DNA from: Streptomyces echinoruber
GTDB lineage: Bacteria > Actinomycetota > Actinomycetes > Streptomycetales > Streptomycetaceae
NCBI RefSeq assembly: GCF_014651135.1
Contig: NZ_BMWH01000002.1
Span: forward strand, 124,001 to 188,000
Reading direction: 5' to 3'
DNA length: 64,000 bases
Part shown: positions 33,213 through 42,219 of the stretch, in pieces
How positions within the stretch are numbered: position 1 is the first letter of the stretch
How the letters are laid out: each line of letters begins with the position of its first letter
Notes under the pieces: model-generated
Seen by the model: the letters and a program-made list of their open reading frames with translations, nothing else
Told to the model about the DNA's origin: nothing
Database searches by the model: none
Position numbers and translations under genes: made by a program

Positions 33213-33246
33213 CGGGTGCCGGGTCCCGGTCGGGGCCCGGCACCCG
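33213..33246. terminator. Bidirectional hairpin between glyS and the endonuclease-family gene
   Basis: Arms cgggtgccggg (33213-33223) and cccggcacccg (33236-33246) pair perfectly over 11 bp with a short loop. It serves two convergent genes. Confidence 0.8.
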
Positions 33247-33267
33247 CGCGTTTCCCATCGCTCCGGC

Positions 33268-34368
33268 TTACAGGTCCAGGTCCGCGTAGAGGGCGGCGTG
33301 GTCGGAGGCCTCGGTGGCCTTCGACGTCACCGTCTCGAAGGACTTGAAGGCGCGCGGCGCCCATATCCCGCGCCGCTCGACCCCCACGTGCTGGATCCGC
33401 TCCCACAACTCGGGCGGGAAGAACAGGTAGTCGAGCTTGTCGCGGTCGCTTCTGCCGGTGTGGTGGGTGCCCGGGTCGCCCCGGTAGCCGGGGTGGCTCA
33501 TCGCGTCCCGCAGACCGGTGGCCCGCAGGGTGGTGACCGGCGCGCTGCCGGGGGAGTCGTTGAGGTCGCCGGCGACCAGGACGCGTGCCGAGCGGGCGCG
33601 GGCGGCCTCGTAGATCGCCACCACCCGCTCGGCCTGCGCCAGCCGCAGCTCCGCGCCGCCGCCGTGCAGTTGGCTCTTGAAGTGGTTGCCCAGCAGCCAC
33701 AGGGGGGTTCCGTCGACCGCGATCTCGTACTCGGGGCAGTCCCGGCTGAACACCGGTCTGCCGTCGGGCCGTTGGTCGAAGATGTGCGAGCGCAGGGACG
33801 TGATCGGGTGGCGGCTGAGGATGCCGACGTCGATGCCGCGGGTGTCGTTGCCGTCGATCACCATGTTGTACGGGTACGGCCGCCCGCCCAGCGCGGCGCC
33901 CAGCACCTGTTTGTTGAACCGCTGCAGGGTGAGGCGGTCCTCGACCTCCTGCACGAGCAGGACGTCGGCGTCGACCTCGGCGATCACCCGGGCGGTGTTG
34001 CGGACGGCGGTCCAGTCGATGTCGTCGCGCACCAGCTCCACCCAGCCGGTCCAGCCTGAGCGGCCGTGCGCGACGAACTCGATGCGCGGGTCGTCGGCCG
34101 GGGGCCCGGTCCGGTAGAGCGTGTGCACCCCGCGGGTCTCGTTGATCACGAACGGGCGCTCGGCGTTGTCGTCGTAGAGCCGGTACTTCTTGATCAGTTC
34201 GGCCATGCGCAGTTGGTCGGCCTCCGTGTAGGGATCCCGGTCCAGCAGCGCGACCAGCTCGGCGTAGTCCTCCAGGACCTGCCGGCGCTGCTTGTCGTCC
34301 GGCAGGGCGAAGACCTTGGGCCGGCGGAAGAGGTTCTCCGTGTTGTAGGTGGCGATACGGACGGTCAT
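33268..34368 (-). CDS. Endonuclease/exonuclease/phosphatase (EEP)-family protein
   Basis: 366 residues, no signal peptide. EEP motifs: IATYNTENLF at the N-terminus, DVLLVQEVEDRLTLQRFN with the metal-binding Glu, GIDVGILSRHPI, LWLLGNHFKSQ, VLVAGDLNDSP and, at the end, EASDHAALYADL with the catalytic Asp-His. These enzymes cleave phosphodiester or phosphomonoester bonds (DNA, RNA, lipids). The substrate cannot be told from sequence. ATG 34368 follows GAGGTGCGCC. Confidence 0.9.
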   Translation of the reverse strand: MTVRIATYNTENLFRRPKVFALPDDKQRRQVLEDYAELVALLDRDPYTEADQLRMAELIKKYRLYDDNAERPFVINETRGVHTLYRTGPPADDPRIEFVAHGRSGWTGWVELVRDDIDWTAVRNTARVIAEVDADVLLVQEVEDRLTLQRFNKQVLGAALGGRPYPYNMVIDGNDTRGIDVGILSRHPITSLRSHIFDQRPDGRPVFSRDCPEYEIAVDGTPLWLLGNHFKSQLHGGGAELRLAQAERVVAIYEAARARSARVLVAGDLNDSPGSAPVTTLRATGLRDAMSHPGYRGDPGTHHTGRSDRDKLDYLFFPPELWERIQHVGVERRGIWAPRAFKSFETVTSKATEASDHAALYADLDL

Positions 34369-34680
34369 GGCGCACCTCCTCGGGTGGCGCAGGGTCCGCG
34401 TGGCCGGCGGCAGGCGCCACCCGGGGCTGCTCGCCGCCCCTTTTCCTTCAATTCTCGGAGCGTTGGGGAGGGTTGTCGATCGGAGGCCGGGCCGAGGGGG
34501 CGGGCCGGGGAGGCCGCGGTGAACGGGCCGGGGAGGGCGCGGGGAACGGGCGACGGCGTGCGGCGGCCTGTACATGACACATGACATGTGACAGTCGACA
34601 GATGACAGATATTGAAATCTGTCACTCACTGTGGGACGGTGAAAGTGCCCCTCACCCCTACGGGAACCCCAGGAGCCGCC
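34369..34680. promoter_or_regulatory. Intergenic region with operator-like repeats before the aldo/keto reductase
   Basis: A perfect inverted repeat TGACAGAT-attgaa-ATCTGTCA lies at 34603-34624. Just upstream are CACATG-a-CATGTG and further TGACA half-sites, in an AT-rich island near 34571-34625. This is probably a repressor site, plausibly for the TetR protein encoded after the reductase. The remaining 200 bases are G/C-rich without identifiable features. Confidence 0.6.
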
Positions 34681-35685
34681 ATGCACACCCGCTCCCTCGG
34701 CACCACCGGCCCCCAGGTCTCCGCCCTCGGCCTCGGCTGCATGGGCATGTCCGCGCTGTACGGCGACGCCGACCGCGCCGAGTCGATCGCCACCCTCCAC
34801 GCCGCCCTGGAGGCGGGCGTGACGCTGCTGGACACCGGCGACTTCTACGGCATGGGCCACAACGAGATGCTGATCGGCGAGGCCCTGCGCGCCGCCCCGC
34901 CCGCCCGCCGCGAACAGGCCCTGATCAGCGTGAAGTTCGGGGCGCTGCGGGACCCGGACGGCAACTGGTCCGGCTACGACGGCCGCCCCGCGGCGGTGAA
35001 GAACTTCGCCGCGTACTCGCTGCAGCGCCTCGGCGTCGACCACATCGACGTCTACCGCATCGCCCGCCTCGACCCCGACGTCCCCATCGAGGAGACCGTC
35101 GGCGCGATCGCCGAACTCGTCGAGAAGGGCCACGTCCGGCACATCGGCCTCAGCGAGGTCGGCGAGGAGACCATCCGCCGCGCCGCCGCCACCGCCCCCA
35201 TCAGCGACCTGCAGATCGAGTACTCGCTGATCACCCGCGGCATCGAGGACCGCATCCTGCCCACCACCCGCGAACTCGGCATCGCGATCACCGCGTACGG
35301 CGTGCTGTCCCGCGGCCTGATCTCGGGCCACTTCCACCGCGACCGGCAACTCGCCCCGAACGACTTCCGGGCCCACTCGCCGCGCTTCCAGGGCGAGAAC
35401 CTGCAGCGCAACCTCGACCTCGTGGACGCCCTGCGGAAGATCGCCGAGCAGAAGGGCGCGACCGTCGCCCAGATCGCCATCGCCTGGGTCCTCTCCCGCG
35501 GGGAGGACATCGTGCCGCTTATCGGCGCCCGCACCCGCGAGCGGCTCGCCGAGTCCCTCGGCGCGCTGGACGTCACGCTCGACGAGGCCGACCTCGCGGC
35601 GATCGAGCAGGCGGTGCCGGCCGACGCCGTGGCGGGCGAGCGCTATCCGGCGGCGCAGATGGCCCACCTGGACAGCGAGCGGTGA
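34681..35685 (+). CDS. Aldo/keto reductase
   Basis: 334 residues, (alpha/beta)8 oxidoreductase. The catalytic tetrad pieces are LLDTGDFYGMGHNEMLIGEAL (Asp and Tyr), LISVKFGAL (Lys); the usual His is replaced around VDHIDVYRIARLDP, where most relatives have Q.H. The NADPH-binding end reads IVPLIGARTRERLAESLGAL. It should reduce small aldehydes or ketones. An upstream ATG at 34612 lies within the operator, so I start at 34681 (MHTRSLG). Followed by a TetR gene 58 bases on. Confidence 0.92.
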   Translation: MHTRSLGTTGPQVSALGLGCMGMSALYGDADRAESIATLHAALEAGVTLLDTGDFYGMGHNEMLIGEALRAAPPARREQALISVKFGALRDPDGNWSGYDGRPAAVKNFAAYSLQRLGVDHIDVYRIARLDPDVPIEETVGAIAELVEKGHVRHIGLSEVGEETIRRAAATAPISDLQIEYSLITRGIEDRILPTTRELGIAITAYGVLSRGLISGHFHRDRQLAPNDFRAHSPRFQGENLQRNLDLVDALRKIAEQKGATVAQIAIAWVLSRGEDIVPLIGARTRERLAESLGALDVTLDEADLAAIEQAVPADAVAGERYPAAQMAHLDSER

Positions 35686-35743
35686 GCGCGGCCGCCGGCC
35701 CGCTCCGCCCTCCGGGCACGGTCCTCCGGGTACGGTCTAGGAC

Positions 35744-36331
35744 ATGTCACCCAGCACCGAGACCCTGACCGCCGAGCGCATCCTCGAAGCCACCGAGGAG
35801 GTGCTGCGCCGGCACGGCCCGGCCAAGGCCACCGTGGTCGACGTGGCCCGCGCCCTCGGGGTCAGCCACGGGAGCGTCTACCGGCACTTCCGCACCAAGG
35901 CGGCGCTGCGGGAGGCGGTCACCAAACGGTGGCTGGACCGCACCTGCGCGACCCTGGCGGACATCACCGCCGGCGACCGCGACCCCGGGGAGCGGCTGCG
36001 GGACTGGCTGGCGGCCCTGTTCGCCGCCAAGCGCCGCAAGGCGGGCGAGGACCCCGAACTGTTCGCCACGTACCTGGTCCTGGCCGGCGAGAACGGCACC
36101 GCCGTCGGCGAGCACGTCGCCGAGCTGACCGGCCAGCTGGCCCGGATCATCGAGGACGGCGTCGCCGCCGGGGTCTTCCACGCCCCCGACCCGGCCGCTG
36201 CCGCCCGCGCCGTCTTCCACGCCACCGGACGCTTCCACGACCCCTGCTACGCGCGGGAGTGGGAGGAGCCAGGTGTCGAGGCCGACTTCGCGGCAGTCGC
36301 GGACCTCGTGCTGCGCGGCCTGCGGGCCTGA
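35744..36331 (+). CDS. TetR-family regulator
   Basis: 195 residues. HTH at about 25-50 (ATVVDVARALGVSHGSVYRHFRTKAALREAV). The ligand domain contains TYLVLAGENGTAVGEHVAEL and ends with LVLRGLRA. The ATG lies seven bases after TACGGT, so it is probably leaderless. It may control the aldo/keto reductase just upstream via the inverted repeat at 34603-34624. Confidence 0.92.
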   Translation: MSPSTETLTAERILEATEEVLRRHGPAKATVVDVARALGVSHGSVYRHFRTKAALREAVTKRWLDRTCATLADITAGDRDPGERLRDWLAALFAAKRRKAGEDPELFATYLVLAGENGTAVGEHVAELTGQLARIIEDGVAAGVFHAPDPAAAARAVFHATGRFHDPCYAREWEEPGVEADFAAVADLVLRGLRA

Positions 36332-36370
36332 CCGCTCGCCGCGGCACCCGGGCCCGTACGACGCCCCGGA

Positions 36371-36418
36371 GCCACGGAGCCACGGAGCCACGGAGCCACG
36401 GAGCCACGGAGCCACGGA
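36371..36418. repeat. 8-bp tandem repeat, six copies
   Basis: gccacgga repeated exactly six times, between the TetR gene and the convergent hydrolase pseudogene. A G/C-rich run of ggcgcccgg-type motifs fills the rest of the gap to 36569. Confidence 0.95.
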
Positions 36419-36569
36419 GTTCTGGGGCCGGAGGACCCGCGGCGCCTGGTCCGCGCCCCGGAGAGCCCACGGCGCCCGGCGCGAGTCCCGGCGGGTTGAC
36501 GGCGCCCACCGCGTCCGGCGTGAGCCCCGGCGGGCTGACGGCGCCCGGCGGGCCCACCGCGCCCCGGTC

Positions 36570-37721
36570 CTACGCCGCCGCCGGCGCCGTGCACCGCCAG
36601 AAGTCCCGCATCACCGGCGGGGGAGTGGGGCTCTGCAGGGACGCCTGGGTGAGCAGCAGGGTGACCGTGCCGGTGGACGGGATCAGGTGGCCGGCGGTGC
36701 CGGTGCCGCCGACCCAGCCGTAGCGGCCGGGGACGTTCCACGGGGCGGCGGGGGCGACATCCACCTGGCCGCCGTAGCCCCAGCCCTGGCCCTCCAGGAA
36801 GAGGGCGCCGATCTCGCGCTGGTGGGCGGTGAGGTGGTTGGTGGTCATGCGGTCGACCGAGGTGCGGGAGAGCAGCCGCCGGCCGCCGGCCGTACCGCCG
36901 TCGAGCAGCATGCGGGCGAAGGCCGGCCAGTCGTCGGCCGTGGAGACCAGGCCGCCGCCGCCCGCCGGGAACGCCGGAAGGCGGCTTCAGTCGCCGTCGG
37001 GGGCGTCCGCGAGCTCCAGCGCGCCGGCGGGGCCGACCCGGTACAGGCTCGTGAACCGTTCGCGCCGGTCGGGCGGCACCGTGAAGCCGGTGTCCCGCAT
37101 CCCCAGCGGCTCGAAGATCCGCTCCGCCAGGAACTCCGGCAGGCTCCGGCCGCAGGCCCGGGCGATCAGGACGCCCTGCAGGTCGGAGCAGGTGTGGTAC
37201 AGCCAGGCCGCGCCCGGCTGGTACAGCAGCGGCACCTTGGCGAGCGCGGCCGGCCAGGTGTCCGGGTCCGGTGGGGCCTGCGGGGCACGGCCGTCCTGCT
37301 GCACCTCGAACAGCGCCCGCACCGCCGGCAGCGAGAAGTCCGAGGGAAAGCCCCAGCCCGCGCGGGAGCTGAGCAGGTCCTCCACGGTGATCGGGCGGAC
37401 GGCGGGCACCACGTCGTCGACGTCACTGGTGGGCGTCCGTACGACCACCGGCTCCGCCGGCTCCGGCAGCCACTCGGCGACCGGCGCGTCCAGGGCCGGC
37501 CGCCCGTCCTCCACGAGCATCATCACCGCCGCCGTGACCTGCTTGGTGAGCGACGCGATCCGGAAGATCGCGTCGCGGGTCATCGGGGTGGTCCGGCCGG
37601 CGTCGAGGAAGCCGGCGGTCACCACCTCGACGTCGTCCCCGCGCGCGACCAGGCCCAGGGCGCCGGGCACCGTCCCCTCGTCGACACGGCGTTGCAGGGT
37701 GGCGCGCAGCCTGTCGGTCAT
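36570..37721 (-). pseudogene. Serine hydrolase (class C beta-lactamase/esterase family) with in-frame stop
   Basis: The gene would be 383 codons from ATG 37721 (GGAGACG upstream). FRIASLTKQVTAAVMMLVEDG carries the catalytic SxxK (Ser-Leu-Thr-Lys, about 70). LLSSRAGWGFP and LYHTCSDLQGVL (the YxN-like Tyr) follow. A TGA at 36989-36987 stops it after ADAPDGD, but the frame continues without a break as SRLPAFPAGGGGLV, DDWPAFARMLLDGGTAGGRR and GWGYGGQVDV (HxG-like region) to 36570. TGG to TGA (Trp) is the simplest change. The C-terminal third is therefore lost unless the stop is read through. Confidence 0.85.
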
Positions 37722-37783
37722 CGTCTCCGCCCTCCGGCCGGGAATCGGCGTACGCCTTACGTCTTTACGACTACCGCCGTGCC

Positions 37784-37879
37784 GGAAAGTCATCGCGCCG
37801 GGGAGCCGTCGCGTCGGAAAGTCATCGCGCCGGGGAGCCGTCACGCCGGAAAGTCATCGCGCCGGGAAGCCGTCGCGCC
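37784..37879. repeat. 32-bp tandem repeat, three copies
   Basis: Units start at 37784, 37816 and 37848 (ggaaagtcatcgcgccgggg). The last copy overlaps the C-terminal end of the small gene at 37854, where it encodes ASRRDGFPAR. Confidence 0.9.
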
Positions 37880-38105
37880 GGGACGCCGCCGGGTCGACCG
37901 TCGCCTGGTGGGCCTCGGCCAGGTGTTCCTCGGCCCGCGGTCCGGGCAGGAGGGCGCGTTGTCGCCAGCCGCAGGTGGCGCAGTCGAGCAGGGCGCCGAG
38001 CAGGGGCAGGCCGGCCGTGCGGCGGACGTGCACGACGTGCCGGCGGCCGTGCCGGTTCCAGCGGCCGATCTCGCTCCGGTCGGGTTGCCGCGGCATACGG
38101 GACAT
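37854..38105 (-). CDS. Short conserved Cys-containing protein
   Basis: 83 residues starting MSRMPRQPDRSEIGRWNRHG, with a central RHVVHVRRTAGLPLLGALLDCATCGWRQRALL and then LPGPRAEEHLAEAHQATVDP. The single CxxC and basic content look like half a zinc ribbon. I recall similar 75-85-residue hypothetical proteins in Streptomyces but no function. Its last residues come from the 32-bp repeat array, so the true end may vary between strains. Confidence 0.7.
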   Translation of the reverse strand: MSRMPRQPDRSEIGRWNRHGRRHVVHVRRTAGLPLLGALLDCATCGWRQRALLPGPRAEEHLAEAHQATVDPAASRRDGFPAR

Positions 38106-38429
38106 GAACGGAAGTCTGCCCCGGGCGCGGCTTGGGCGGGGTGGAAAACGAGGGACCGGCGGCCGCCCGGCCGGTGCGCGGGCGGGGCGGAGGGTGGCCG
38201 GAAGTCTTCGCCGTCTGGTGCAGACCATTGACAGGCGGGGGCGGAGGTCGCTGTCATGTGGCCGTCAGCTCCGGACCGCCCGAAGGTTCGGTTTGTCATG
38301 AACTTGATCAAACTGGACCAAAAGGTGGGCCGCGGTGGCCGACGGCCCGCCCGACAACGATGTCAGTCGCTTCGCCGCCCGGTCCGCTGACCCGACCCCC
38401 CACTTCCCCACGCCTTCCACGGAGGAGAC
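38106..38429 (+). promoter_or_regulatory. Promoter region of the thaumatin/glucanase genes
   Basis: The first 120 bases are G/C-rich. Around 38290-38330 is an AT-rich island (ggtttgtcatgaacttgatc then aaactggaccaaaagg) holding TTGATCAA and a GGTCC/GGACC pair, a likely regulator or sigma-factor site. GGAGGA precedes the next GTG. No gene was found. Confidence 0.45.
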
Positions 38430-39230
38430 GTGCGCAGAATCCTGACCACCCTCGCCGCGGCGGCCACTGCCGCCCTGGTGGCGGTGGCGCCGCACACGGG
38501 CGCGTCGTCCGGCGCCGGCCGGGACGCCGCCCCGGTGTCCCACCGGGCCGAGCCGGCCGCGGCCGCGGCGGTCGCCCACACGGTCACGCTCGTCAACCAC
38601 ACCGGACGCACGGTGTGGGTCGGCAGCACCGTCAACGCCGACGGCTCCAGGCAGTTGACCGGACTGCCGGTGCTGCAGCCCGGCCAGTCGGCGACCCTCA
38701 CCGTCCCCGAGACGTCCGATCCCGGCCACTGGCGCGGCACGTTCTTCGCCCGCATGGGCTGCAGCGGCACCCCGGGCAGCACCTTCCACTGCCAGGTGGG
38801 CGACTGCGGCAGGTACGCCGACCACTGCGAGACGGGCGAACAGCCGGTCAGCCTCGCGGAGTTCAACTTCGACACCGCCGACGGCCCGGCCCCCTGGTAC
38901 GACGTCAGCTACGTCAACGCCTTCTCGGTGCCCATCACCATCACCCCGATCAACGCCGGCCCCGGCGGGGGCGGTTGCGCCACCATGGGCTGCTCGGACA
39001 ACCTGCTGCCGCTGTGCCCGGCCGGGGACCTCACCCGGTGGCCCGACGGCACGCCGATGCTGTGCACCAACCCCGACCGGGACGCCAAGACCTCCTACAG
39101 CGGCATGATCGCCTCGCACTGCCCGCGGGCCTACGGCTGGTCGCGGCAGGACCAGGAGCCCGGCAACCAGGTGATGCAGCAGTGCAGTTCGTGCAGCGGC
39201 TTCACCGTCGAGTTCCACGCCGGCGCGTGA
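38430..39230 (+). CDS. Secreted thaumatin-like protein
   Basis: 266 residues from GTG 38430. There is a signal peptide (RRILTTLAAAATAALVAVAP). Thaumatin-family features: VTLVNHTGRTVWVGST, GHWRGTFFARMGCSGTPGS, CQVGDCG, VSLAEFNFDTADGPAPWYDVSYVNAFSVPITITP (the REDDD-like acidic cleft area) and many Cys pairs (GCATMGCSDN; QQCSSCSGF). Plant and fungal relatives bind or cut beta-1,3-glucan and can be antifungal. Directly followed, after 14 bases, by a GH128-type glucanase gene. Confidence 0.88.
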   Translation: MRRILTTLAAAATAALVAVAPHTGASSGAGRDAAPVSHRAEPAAAAAVAHTVTLVNHTGRTVWVGSTVNADGSRQLTGLPVLQPGQSATLTVPETSDPGHWRGTFFARMGCSGTPGSTFHCQVGDCGRYADHCETGEQPVSLAEFNFDTADGPAPWYDVSYVNAFSVPITITPINAGPGGGGCATMGCSDNLLPLCPAGDLTRWPDGTPMLCTNPDRDAKTSYSGMIASHCPRAYGWSRQDQEPGNQVMQQCSSCSGFTVEFHAGA

Positions 39231-39244
39231 CGGGAGCGACAGGC

Positions 39245-40090
39245 GTGCGCAGCATACGCACCCTACGGGTGCTGTCCGTCCTGCTGGCGCTGCTGGCCGT
39301 GTTCGCCGCGGGCGGCACGGCGGGAGCCGCCACCGACGCCCCCGCGACCGCGGACGCGGTGAAGAAGAAGGGCGTCAGCGCCTGGAACTTCCCCGGCGTC
39401 ACCGACGCGCTACGGAACTCGCGTTCCGGCTGGTTCTACACCTGGGCGGCGGATACGCAGCAGATCACCGCCCCGCCCGGCGTGGAGTTCGTCCCCATGA
39501 TCTGGGGCGCCGGCTCCGTCACCGACACCGAACTCGACCGGGCCCGGCAGCAGGGCACCAGCCTGCTCGGCTTCAACGAACCGGACCTGCCCGGACAGGC
39601 CAACATGACCGTCGAGCAGGCCCTCGACCTGTGGCCCCGGCTGCAGTCCACCGGCCTGCGGATCGGCGCCCCCGCGGTCGCCTACGGCGCCGACACCCCC
39701 GGCGGCTGGCTCGACCGCTTCCTGCAGGGCGCGGCGGCCCGCGGCTACCGGGTGGACTTCATCCCGGTGCACTGGTACGGCGCCGACTTCGACCCCGCCC
39801 GCGCCACCGGCCGGCTCCGGTCGTACCTGCAGGCGGTGTACGACCGTTACCACAAGCCGGTCTGGCTCACCGAGTACGCCCTGACCGACTTCTCCTCCGG
39901 GACCCCGCGCTATCCCGGCCGGGCCCAACAGGCGGAGTTCGTACGGCAGTCCACCGCCATGCTGGAGCAACTGCCGTTCGTCGAGCGCTACGCGTGGTTC
40001 ACGCTGTCCACCAGCCGCGGCGACGGCACGGGCCTGTACGACGGCACGACCGCGAACGAGACGGGCGTCGCCTACCGCGACGCCGGCTGA
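39245..40090 (+). CDS. Secreted GH128-type glucan hydrolase
   Basis: 281 residues from GTG 39245. The signal peptide runs LSVLLALLAVFAAGGTAGAA. The mature protein has KKKGVSAWNFPGV, FVPMIWGAGSV, LLGFNEPDLPGQANMTVEQAL with the acid/base Glu, VDFIPVHWYG and KPVWLTEYALTDF with the nucleophile Glu, as in family 128 endo-beta-1,3-glucanases (glycosyl hydrolase catalytic core). Likely cuts beta-1,3-glucan in fungal walls. Second gene of the thaumatin-led unit. Confidence 0.88.
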   Translation: MRSIRTLRVLSVLLALLAVFAAGGTAGAATDAPATADAVKKKGVSAWNFPGVTDALRNSRSGWFYTWAADTQQITAPPGVEFVPMIWGAGSVTDTELDRARQQGTSLLGFNEPDLPGQANMTVEQALDLWPRLQSTGLRIGAPAVAYGADTPGGWLDRFLQGAAARGYRVDFIPVHWYGADFDPARATGRLRSYLQAVYDRYHKPVWLTEYALTDFSSGTPRYPGRAQQAEFVRQSTAMLEQLPFVERYAWFTLSTSRGDGTGLYDGTTANETGVAYRDAG

Positions 40091-40202
40091 CGGCCGCCCC
40101 CGCCCTTCCGGGCCCGAGCGCTCCTTTCCCGCGCGACGCCACGACGTCGTGACGTCGCGCCCTCACGCCCTCACTCACGACGCCTTGAGAAAGGAACCCC
40201 CC

Positions 40203-40637
40203 ATGCGCCGTGTCCTTCCGCTGCTGCGACCGGCCGCCGCGGCGGCCGCCGTGTGCGCGCTGCTGACCGCCGCTCCCGCGAGCGCCGACGCCGCCGGCTC
40301 CGCGAGCCCGAGCGCCGACACCTGCTGGGCGACGCACTACGGCCCCCAGCCGCCCGGTGCGCTTACCGCCAGCGGCGAGCTGTTCGACAACAACGCCGAC
40401 ACCGCGGCCACCTCCCTGACCCGCTCGCCGCAACTGCCGTTCGGCACCCGGGTGCGGGTCACCAACGTCGCCAACGGCGCCTCCCTGGTCGTCCGCATCA
40501 ACGACCGCGGCACCTTCCAGCAGACCCCGCAGGAACCCAAGTGCCTGGACCTGACCGACGGCGCCTTCAGCCGGCTCGGCGGCAGCCTCAACCCCGACGC
40601 CGGCCACATCGTCGTCACCCAGGAGGTCCTGGGCTGA
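40203..40637 (+). CDS. Secreted RlpA/barwin-like double-psi beta-barrel protein
   Basis: 144 residues. There is a signal peptide ([21 protein letters not shown]). The double-psi barrel has CWATHYGPQPPGALTASGELFDNN, LPFGTRVRVTNVANGASLVVRINDRGTF (NDRGTF is the DPBB hallmark Asp) and CLDLTDGAFSRLGG. Relatives are cell-wall loosening or glycan-binding proteins (expansin, RlpA). AAAGGAACCCCCC precedes the ATG. Follows the glucanase by 112 bases. Confidence 0.9.
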   Translation: MRRVLPLLRPAAAAAAVCALLTAAPASADAAGSASPSADTCWATHYGPQPPGALTASGELFDNNADTAATSLTRSPQLPFGTRVRVTNVANGASLVVRINDRGTFQQTPQEPKCLDLTDGAFSRLGGSLNPDAGHIVVTQEVLG

Positions 40638-40710
40638 CCCGGGCCCTGCGGCCGTACGACAGCCGCCCGGTGGGACCGCGCCCGTCCGCGGCCCCACCGG
40701 GCGGCACCCG

Positions 40711-40758
40711 GCCCAAACAAAGGCCCAAACAAAGGCCCAAACAAAGGCCCGGACAAAG
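40711..40758. repeat. 12-bp tandem repeat, four copies
   Basis: gcccaaacaaag at 40711, 40723 and 40735, then a variant at 40747 (gcccggacaaag). Unusually A-rich for this chromosome and placed between two convergent genes. Confidence 0.9.
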
Positions 40759-40761
40759 CAG

Positions 40762-42192
40762 TCAGCCGATCGTGCGCGGCAGCCGCAGGCTGAGCAGCCC
40801 CGTCAGCAGCACCCCGCCCAGCTGCACGGCGAGCGTCGCCACCAGGGCCTCGCGCATGCCGAGGGCGGGCACCAGGGACAGGAACAGGGTGCCGAGCGTG
40901 GCCACGCCCAGCGCCAGCGAGGACTGCTGCACGGTGACCATGACGCCGCTGCCGACGCCGGCGCGGGCCGGCGGCACCTCGGACAGCACGATCCGGAAGA
41001 TGACGGGCAGTTGCAGCGCCTGCCCCGCGCCCGCCAGCGCCGAACCGGGCAGCAGCGCGACCAGCCCCACGTGGGGCCACGCCGACCAGGCGGCCAGCGC
41101 CAGCAGCACCAGGCCCGCCGCCTGCAGCACGGCACCCGCGGTCACCACCCGCGCGCCGTACCGGGCGGTCAGCCGCGGCCCGGCGAGCGAGAAGAGGAAG
41201 AACACCACCGCCATCGGCGCCAGCGCCAGGCCCGCCGGAACGGGGCCGAGCCCCGCGCCGCGCTGCAGCGCCACGGCGACGACGAACATGAAACCGCCGA
41301 AGCCGATGGTGAACGGCAGCACCATCACCAGCCCGCGGCGCAGCGAGGTGAGCGCGAACAGGCTCGGCGGCACCAGCGGCGTACGGCCCCGCCGGTCCGC
41401 CCGGCGCTCCACCGCGAGGAACGCCGCCGCCACCGCGGGCACCGCCGCCAGCGACAGCCACGTCCACAGCGGCCAGCCCGCCGCGCGGCCCTCGGTGAGC
41501 GGCACCAGCAGCGCCAGCAGGGCCGCCGCCAGCAGCACCGTGCCGGGGCCGTCCACCGGCTCCGGCCGCTGGGAGCGGGTCTCGGGCACGGCGCGGGCGG
41601 CCAGCACCATGCCGACCGCGGCCACGGGCACGTTCACCAGGAACACCGAGCGCCAGCCGGTGCCCGCGAGGTCGGCGGCGACCAGCAGCCCGCCGAGGAT
41701 CTGCCCGGCCACCATGGACAGGCCGGCCGTGGCGCCGTACAGGCCCATCGCCCGGGCGCGGCGCGGGCCGGAGGTGGCCGCCTGGATGGTGGCCAGGACT
41801 TGCGGCAGCATCGCGGCGGCCGCGGCGCCCTGCGCGACGCGCGCCGCGACCAGCGGCCACGCGCCGGGTGCCAGCCCGCAGGCCAGCGAGGTGACGCCGA
41901 AGGCGGCCATGCCGCCGAGGAAGAAGCGCCGCCGGCCGAACAGGTCGCCCAGCCGCCCGCCGAGGACGAGCAGAACGGCGTAGGCGACGCCGTATCCGGC
42001 GACCACCAGCTCCAGCACCGCCTCGCTCGCGTGCAGGTCGGTGCCGATGGCGGGCAGGGCGACGTTGACGATGAAGAAGTCGACCAGGGGCAGCGCCGCG
42101 CCCAGCAGCACGGTGAACAGTCCGAGTCCGCCCAGCACGGGTGGCGCGGCGGCGGGCCGGACGGGGCGTGGGGTGAGGGTGGTTTCGGTCAC
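40762..42192 (-). CDS. MFS drug-exporter-like transporter (DHA2, 14-helix type)
   Basis: 476 residues with about fourteen hydrophobic helices. Motif A is GGRLGDLFGRRRFFLGGMAAF, the first helix carries LPLVDFFIVNVALPAIG (the D-containing motif D1 of DHA2 exporters) and motif C resembles GLSMVAGQILGGLLVAADLAGTGWRSVFLVNVPVA. It probably exports hydrophobic compounds with proton exchange. Divergent from an XRE regulator that is a good candidate repressor. Confidence 0.92.
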   Translation of the reverse strand: MTETTLTPRPVRPAAAPPVLGGLGLFTVLLGAALPLVDFFIVNVALPAIGTDLHASEAVLELVVAGYGVAYAVLLVLGGRLGDLFGRRRFFLGGMAAFGVTSLACGLAPGAWPLVAARVAQGAAAAAMLPQVLATIQAATSGPRRARAMGLYGATAGLSMVAGQILGGLLVAADLAGTGWRSVFLVNVPVAAVGMVLAARAVPETRSQRPEPVDGPGTVLLAAALLALLVPLTEGRAAGWPLWTWLSLAAVPAVAAAFLAVERRADRRGRTPLVPPSLFALTSLRRGLVMVLPFTIGFGGFMFVVAVALQRGAGLGPVPAGLALAPMAVVFFLFSLAGPRLTARYGARVVTAGAVLQAAGLVLLALAAWSAWPHVGLVALLPGSALAGAGQALQLPVIFRIVLSEVPPARAGVGSGVMVTVQQSSLALGVATLGTLFLSLVPALGMREALVATLAVQLGGVLLTGLLSLRLPRTIG

Positions 42193-42219
42193 GCGCTCCA
42201 GCCTTCGCCCGCGCTCAGG

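Noticed and set aside
36987..36989. Selenocysteine at the in-frame TGA of the serine hydrolase
   Set aside because: The expected residue is Trp and the family has no selenocysteine; nothing suggests a recoding element.
37841..38311. 156-codon minus frame over the short Cys-containing protein
   Set aside because: Its product is Pro/Arg/Ser/Ala-rich without order; the overlapping frame starting at 38105 gives the recognised conserved small protein.
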